Assembly (NCBI GenBank): GCA_938028565.1
Contig: CALIZS010000061.1
Span: forward strand, 1 to 9,220
DNA from: an uncultured Atopobium sp.
GTDB taxonomy: Bacteria > Actinomycetota > Coriobacteriia > Coriobacteriales > Atopobiaceae
DNA: 9,220 bases
Direction of reading: 5' to 3'
Each line of letters starts with the position of its first letter. The first letter of the stretch is position 1. The notes under the pieces were generated by a model that was not told the DNA's origin, did no database searches, and saw only the letters and a list, made by a program, of their open reading frames with translations. Positions 6,045-9,220 of this stretch are shown here, piece by piece. The position numbers and the translations under genes were made by a program.

Positions 6045-6734
6045 TTAATCCTCAAGTGCTGCAGCAAACCAAGAGGTAATTGAAGTTGGATGTGTAATGG
6101 CTGTACCTGAAACAACCGCCCAAGCGCCTGCATCAAGAGCATCTTTTGCGTCTTGTGGTGTATGGACGTGACCCTCGCAAATAATGGCAATACCTGGGAA
6201 TTCAGTGGTTGCCTGCTTAAGAAGGGCAATATCAGGGCCATCATCAAGCGTTGTATCAATAGCGGCCTTGTTGTGAGAAAGTGTAGTTGAAACAAGGTCA
6301 CAACCAGCGGCAACAGCGCGACGGATGTCATCCATAGTCATGCAGTCAGCCATGATTAGCACGTCAGACTCTGCACGCAGAGTTGCAACGGTCTCTTCAA
6401 AGGTTCTACCATCAGGCCTTGGACGGTCTGTTGCATCCAGGGCAACAACATCTGCGCCAGCGTGAATACAAGCACGCGCATGACGAAGCGTAGGAGTAAT
6501 GTAGACACCCTCATGACCCTCTTTCCAGAGGCCAATAACAGGAATTTCAACCCTGCCTTTAATGGCAGAAATATCAGACAAACCCTGGCACCTAATAGCT
6601 GCAGCGCCGCCAAGCTCACAGGCGCGAGCAATCTGAGCCATGGTCTCTGGATGCCTCATAGGCTCACCAGGATACGCCTGGACGCTGACGATGAGTTTTC
6701 CTTTAAGTGACTCAACAAGCTCTGAATGTGCCAC
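6045..6734 (-). CDS. nanE: N-acetylmannosamine-6-phosphate 2-epimerase
   Basis: NanE converts ManNAc-6-phosphate to GlcNAc-6-phosphate, the third intracellular step of sialic acid catabolism. The protein has 229 residues, the normal length for this TIM-barrel family. Recognisable blocks are LIVSVQAYPGEPMRHPETM (14-32), GLWKEGHEGVYITPT (68-82) with the presumed catalytic Lys71, GADVVALDATDRPRPDG (93-109), ADCMTMDD (129-136), and IICEGHVHTP (185-194) with the presumed catalytic Glu187. SGTAITHPTSITSWF (209-223) closes the barrel. The start codon is GTG (6734-6732) with GAGGAG about 6 bases upstream. It is separated from the upstream kinase gene by 94 bases of repeat-rich sequence and from rapZ by 46 bases. 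This is the gene that most firmly identifies the cassette as sialate/ManNAc catabolism. Confidence 0.95.
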   Translation of the reverse strand: MAHSELVESLKGKLIVSVQAYPGEPMRHPETMAQIARACELGGAAAIRCQGLSDISAIKGRVEIPVIGLWKEGHEGVYITPTLRHARACIHAGADVVALDATDRPRPDGRTFEETVATLRAESDVLIMADCMTMDDIRRAVAAGCDLVSTTLSHNKAAIDTTLDDGPDIALLKQATTEFPGIAIICEGHVHTPQDAKDALDAGAWAVVSGTAITHPTSITSWFAAALED

Positions 6735-6828
6735 GGTATTCTCCTCACAAGAATGTACGTACGTTAAAGGTGCGTGTCTTTGCGGCGTGTCTGGTCAGCA
6801 AATAATTTACCTGCTGACGTGCTTTTCC
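6735..6828. other. Repeat-rich spacer between the ROK kinase gene and nanE
   Basis: These 94 bases separate two genes of what looks like one operon. They hold a 7-bp inverted repeat (6794-6818), the 8-base palindrome GTACGTAC (6755-6762), and two copies of GCGTGTCT at 6772-6779 and 6785-6792. A near copy, ACGTGTCT at 6835-6842, lies inside the kinase 3' end. No terminator U-run and no convincing promoter is seen. The nanE ribosome binding site lies at its downstream end. The function of the repeats is unknown. Confidence 0.5.
6794..6818 (-). repeat. Inverted repeat in the kinase-nanE spacer
   Basis: GTCAGCA and TGCTGAC form a perfect 7-bp inverted repeat around an AT-rich 11-base centre. In RNA it could be a modest hairpin, and in DNA a dimeric-regulator site. 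It lacks a downstream U-run, so it is not a terminator. Regulatory meaning is inferred only. Confidence 0.4.
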
Positions 6829-7818
6829 CTAAAGACGTGTCTCTAAATAGCCAGGTAGAACAAGGTTTTCTGCAGCTCCAATAAGAGGAGCTTCTCCACC
6901 AAGCGTGCCCTTCACAAGAGGCGTTGCCTGAACGGGAGGCATTGCCTGCAGCTTAAATGCAGATGCGAGCGCCTCGTGCCAGTACTTACCGCACTCTGCA
7001 ACGGAACCAGACAGAATGATGACAGAAGGGTCAAGCATGTTACACATGCTTCCCAGAACCTCACCAAGTGCGCGGCCCGAGCGCTCCTCCGCAGCCTGAG
7101 CAATCTTCTCGCCAGCAAGAGCTCTGCGGTCAATCTCTGCGCCATCAAGAGCGGAGCCGTCTTCAAGCGTATCGGAGCCGCCAAGGCGGACGTACTCGCG
7201 AATAATGCCAGGACCTGCGGAAACAGGCTCAAGGTGAGAAGTTCCACCACAAGGACAATCAACGCCTGCAGCTGCTGGAGTTGCAACGTGACCAATGTGA
7301 CCGGCCTCGTCGTGAGCACCCAGCATCAAGATGCCGTGGTTCACAAAGGCGCCACCAATGCCCGTGCCAACTGCTACGGTTAAAACGCTATCTTTGCCGT
7401 GGCCAGCACCGTGACGAGCTTCGCCCAGAGCGTGAGCATGAACGTCATTAAGAACGCTGCACGGAAGGTCAAACTCACTGGTAACTGCAGAGCCAAGAGC
7501 GGTTCCGCCCCAGCCAGGCATAAGCTCATTTGCGTAAGTGATGTCGCCCGTACGAGGGTCAACAACACCAGCAGAAGAAATACCCACGCCAGAGATGATA
7601 AGGTCCAGCTCTTCTGCACGAGCAAGAGCCTCTCTAATTGCCTGGAGAACGGTGGCAAGAACCTGCTTGCCACCCTCTTTTGCGTTAGTTGGGACCTTCT
7701 TTACAGACTGGACGTTTGGAGCGTCGGTGCCGTTAAGGGTGACTATGCCACAGGCAATTTTTGTGCCGCCAATATCAACAGCACAAACATGTGTTGGAGA
7801 AACAAACTTAGAGTCCAT
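6829..7818 (-). CDS. nanK: ROK-family sugar kinase, probable N-acetylmannosamine kinase
   Basis: This 329-residue ROK (repressor, ORF, kinase) protein lacks the N-terminal helix-turn-helix of the repressor members, so it is an enzyme. The ATP-binding DIGGTK is at 15-20, the catalytic pair Asn124-Asp125 lies in LNDVHAHALGEA, the second phosphate loop is GTGIGGA (151-157), and the sugar-binding EAGH is at 171-174. The zinc site reads CPCGGTSH (188-195). The third Cys of the common C-x-C-G-x-x-G-C pattern is replaced by His195, which could still bind zinc. Fold and chemistry are certain. ManNAc as substrate is inferred from its place between nanA and nanE, and glucokinase activity cannot be excluded from sequence. 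The ATG at 7818-7816 has GAGGGG upstream and follows nanA by 15 bases. Confidence 0.82.
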   Translation of the reverse strand: MDSKFVSPTHVCAVDIGGTKIACGIVTLNGTDAPNVQSVKKVPTNAKEGGKQVLATVLQAIREALARAEELDLIISGVGISSAGVVDPRTGDITYANELMPGWGGTALGSAVTSEFDLPCSVLNDVHAHALGEARHGAGHGKDSVLTVAVGTGIGGAFVNHGILMLGAHDEAGHIGHVATPAAAGVDCPCGGTSHLEPVSAGPGIIREYVRLGGSDTLEDGSALDGAEIDRRALAGEKIAQAAEERSGRALGEVLGSMCNMLDPSVIILSGSVAECGKYWHEALASAFKLQAMPPVQATPLVKGTLGGEAPLIGAAENLVLPGYLETRL

Positions 7819-7833
7819 GGTGTCCCCTCTTGT

Positions 7834-8757
7834 TTAGAGAAGGCCGTTTGCAATAAGAACCTGCTTGATTGCCTCACGGTTCTGGCCATCAAGTGGCTTA
7901 ACAGGGCGAGGCATCTGGTCAGAATCAAAGATACCCATGAGGTTAAGGGCGCACTTGAATGCGCCAACGCCAGCACCATAGCCCTGAACGCCTGTAGTGA
8001 CATCAAAGATGTGGGAAATCTCGTTAAGTCGGTCCTGCTCACGCTTGACCTCTGCCCAGTTACCTTCCTGAGCTGCCTTCCACATGCGGACGTAGCCCTC
8101 TGGCTCAACATTAGCAAGGCCAGGAACAGAACCGTCTGCACCAGAAAGAAGGGCGCCGTCAACAACAATCTCATGACCAGTCAGAAGGGTTAGAGGATGA
8201 CCGTTCTTCTCGTTTTCCTGAACAAGATACCTGAAAGAAACATCATCGCCAGAAGAGTCTTTAACACCTGCAAGAACACCCTCTGCGCCCAGACGAGCAA
8301 GCATCTTCCAGGAGAGCTTAGTGTGAACGCAGACAGGAATGTCATACGCAAACAGAGGTGCGTCCAGCTCCTGGTGGAGAATGCGGAAGTGCTCCTCAAT
8401 ATCAGCTGGGCCGCCAAGTGCGTAGAAAGGAGCGGTTGCTACAAGAGCATCTGCGCCCAGAGCGAGGGCACGGCGACCGTGCTCTAGGACGCGCTCGGTC
8501 TCGGTATCAATGATGCCCACAAGGACCGGAACACGGTGGTCAACAATGCGAACAGCCTCGCGAACAATCTGATCGCGACGCTCATCAGTTGCAAAAACAA
8601 CCTCGCCAGAAGAGCCGAGGAAGAACAAACCATCCACGCCAGCTTCAATAAGACGATTAATGGAGCGCTCAAACGACACAACATCAAGCTGATGGTCTGG
8701 GGTATCTGGGGTTACAACTGGTGGAACAACACCGCTAAATGGTACGTTACTGGACAT
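7834..8757 (-). CDS. nanA: DHDPS/N-acetylneuraminate lyase family aldolase, probable sialate lyase
   Basis: This 307-residue TIM-barrel class I aldolase of the DapA/NanA superfamily has Schiff-base Lys166 in GVKDSSGD, Tyr138 in AYDIP, and the carboxylate-binding GSSGE (48-52). Family members make or break a bond to pyruvate. With nanK and nanE next door, the likely reaction is splitting N-acetylneuraminate into pyruvate and ManNAc. However, residues that bind the sialate tail in E. coli NanA (Asp191, Glu192 and Ser208, aligned from memory) correspond here to Glu, Ile and Gly in GHEIV and VPGLAN. The enzyme is therefore not a close copy and another 2-keto-3-deoxy sugar acid is possible. DHDPS proper is unlikely in this context. 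I start it at ATG 8757-8755, with GAAAGGA six bases upstream. An in-frame ATG at 8850 would add 31 residues unlike the family. Confidence 0.78.
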   Translation of the reverse strand: MSSNVPFSGVVPPVVTPDTPDHQLDVVSFERSINRLIEAGVDGLFFLGSSGEVVFATDERRDQIVREAVRIVDHRVPVLVGIIDTETERVLEHGRRALALGADALVATAPFYALGGPADIEEHFRILHQELDAPLFAYDIPVCVHTKLSWKMLARLGAEGVLAGVKDSSGDDVSFRYLVQENEKNGHPLTLLTGHEIVVDGALLSGADGSVPGLANVEPEGYVRMWKAAQEGNWAEVKREQDRLNEISHIFDVTTGVQGYGAGVGAFKCALNLMGIFDSDQMPRPVKPLDGQNREAIKQVLIANGLL

Positions 8758-8763
8758 GCTTAA

Positions 8764-8770
8764 TCCTTTC
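8764..8770 (-). promoter_or_regulatory. Ribosome binding site deciding the nanA start
   Basis: GAAAGGA on the minus strand is 6 bases upstream of ATG 8757. It marks the 307-residue form as the real product, because no comparable site precedes the in-frame ATG at 8850. Confidence 0.7.
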
Positions 8771-8774
8771 ACAC

Positions 8775-8789
8775 GTTGGAAAATCCAAC
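8775..8789 (-). repeat. Operator-like inverted repeat just upstream of nanA
   Basis: GTTGGA and TCCAAC form a perfect 6-bp inverted repeat around a 3-base centre, immediately upstream of the nanA ribosome binding site and downstream of the candidate -10 box. The placement suits a repressor operator, or a small hairpin in the leader. No regulator gene is in the window, and the repeat is short enough to be chance. Confidence 0.35.
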
Positions 8790-8862
8790 TAGTTTCATAC
8801 AACAATGTACTGAAGTAGCCGACCAAAGCATTGATCAAAAGCAACTTCAAAGAACCTACGTA

Positions 8863-8868
8863 ATTATA
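8863..8868 (-). promoter_or_regulatory. Candidate -10 box (TATAAT) of the nan operon
   Basis: A perfect TATAAT lies on the minus strand 15 bases past the esterase stop codon and about 105 bases before the nanA start. No recognisable -35 hexamer stands 15-19 bases upstream, and there is no extended TGn. If used, it would depend on an activator or would be weak. It could separate nanA-nanK-nanE-rapZ from the esterase gene. Confidence 0.4.
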
Positions 8869-8883
8869 GTCCGCTCGGTTACG

Positions 8884-9220
8884 TTAGAGTGCCGATATAA
8901 CCTCACGTATATAGTTGATTTGCTCGTTCTCAAACTGATTGATGCGCTCGTGGCCATACTTGGGGTACACGCGTATTTCCTTCTGTCCCGCTATGCGATT
9001 GTACAGCGCAAACGTTCCTTCAGTTGGAGCGCTCTGGTCCAGCAGAGCCGTGCCAATAAGCGCAGGCACACGCACCAGCTCTGCCGCGCACGCGCTGTCG
9101 AGAAGACCGACCGCGTCGATAGCTGCATCTGATTCCGGAGTGTCGCCGCACCCGACATGTGCATGCAGGGTTGTTGCGTTGTCGGCAAAGAGCGGGTTCA
9201 GCGCCATGGTAGCGCTCACT
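8884..9220 (-). CDS. Acetyl-xylan-esterase / cephalosporin-C-deacetylase family enzyme (C-terminal part), possible sialate O-acetylesterase
   Basis: About 112 C-terminal residues of an AXE1-family alpha/beta-hydrolase are visible, and the frame is open to the right edge of the window. The full family length is near 320, so the nucleophile Ser (usual GGSQGG) lies outside. The remaining two catalytic residues are present: Asp in LIGTALLDQSAPTEGTF and His in YPKYGHERINQF. They are 29 residues apart, the same spacing I recall for the Thermotoga enzyme (274 and 303). Internal GTG and ATG codons at the edge are not starts. Such enzymes remove acetyl groups from sugars. Next to a nan cassette the likely physiological role is stripping O-acetyl groups from sialic acid, as reported for a pneumococcal enzyme encoded near nanA. 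No export signal can be judged. The gene ends 126 bases before nanA. Confidence 0.85.
   Translation of the reverse strand, partial: VSATMALNPLFADNATTLHAHVGCGDTPESDAAIDAVGLLDSACAAELVRVPALIGTALLDQSAPTEGTFALYNRIAGQKEIRVYPKYGHERINQFENEQINYIREVISAL

Noticed and set aside
7399..8193. A 264-codon open frame on the plus strand crossing the nanK and nanA genes
   Set aside because: It runs antisense through two well-supported genes and their junction, and shows no domain.
8755..8850. Longer nanA product with a hydrophobic N-terminus that could look like a signal peptide
   Set aside because: The 31 extra residues translate the leader and the ribosome binding site. The family start matches ATG 8757, so export is not supported.
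1..9220. Mobile element, prophage, CRISPR or defence system
   Set aside because: No transposase, integrase, long terminal repeats or regular spaced repeats are present, and all identified genes are metabolic, regulatory or secretion genes on one strand.

Overview
The window looks like chromosomal sequence from a moderate-GC actinomycete of class Coriobacteriia, most likely an Atopobiaceae member resembling Lancefieldella/Atopobium. This rests on two things: the order whiA-gap-pgk-tpiA-secG, a layout I know from Actinobacteria, and the character of the proteins (for example an Arg in the RapZ P-loop). The genus is an inference from recall, not a database result. Every gene I can support lies on the minus strand, so transcription runs from the right edge to the left.

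Reading in the direction of transcription: (1) 9220-8884 is the C-terminal end of an acetyl-xylan-esterase/cephalosporin-C-deacetylase family enzyme, cut by the window edge. (2) 8757-6045 is a compact amino-sugar cassette: a DHDPS/N-acetylneuraminate lyase family aldolase (nanA), a ROK sugar kinase (nanK-type) and ManNAc-6-phosphate 2-epimerase (nanE). A perfect TATAAT and a short inverted repeat lie upstream of nanA, and a 94-base spacer rich in small repeats separates the kinase from nanE. (3) 5998-4099 is rapZ followed closely by whiA, with no room for yvcK, which usually lies between them. (4) 4006-942 is the lower-glycolysis block gap, pgk, tpiA. A strong hairpin followed by U-rich sequence separates gap from pgk, while pgk and tpiA overlap by 8 bases. 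(5) After two tandem terminator-like hairpins comes secG (767-516), closed by an excellent intrinsic terminator. (6) A 365-base AT-rich gap leads to the first 30 codons of a DppB/OppB-type peptide ABC-transporter permease, cut by the left edge.

Functionally, the esterase, aldolase, kinase and epimerase would together convert (O-acetylated) sialic acid to pyruvate plus GlcNAc-6-phosphate. Deacetylation, deamination and entry into glycolysis would need nagA/nagB, which are not in view. The glycolytic genes downstream act on the same carbon. The juxtaposition with rapZ is suggestive: in E. coli RapZ responds to GlcN-6-phosphate, a downstream product of sialate catabolism. That link is a hypothesis.

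Most of the window is conserved housekeeping sequence. I saw no mobile element, CRISPR array, tRNA or rRNA, and nothing I would confidently call a new system. The best leads are the nan/rapZ junction with yvcK absent, the putative sialate esterase, the altered substrate-pocket residues in the aldolase, and the hairpins that may tune expression within the gap-pgk-tpiA-secG block.
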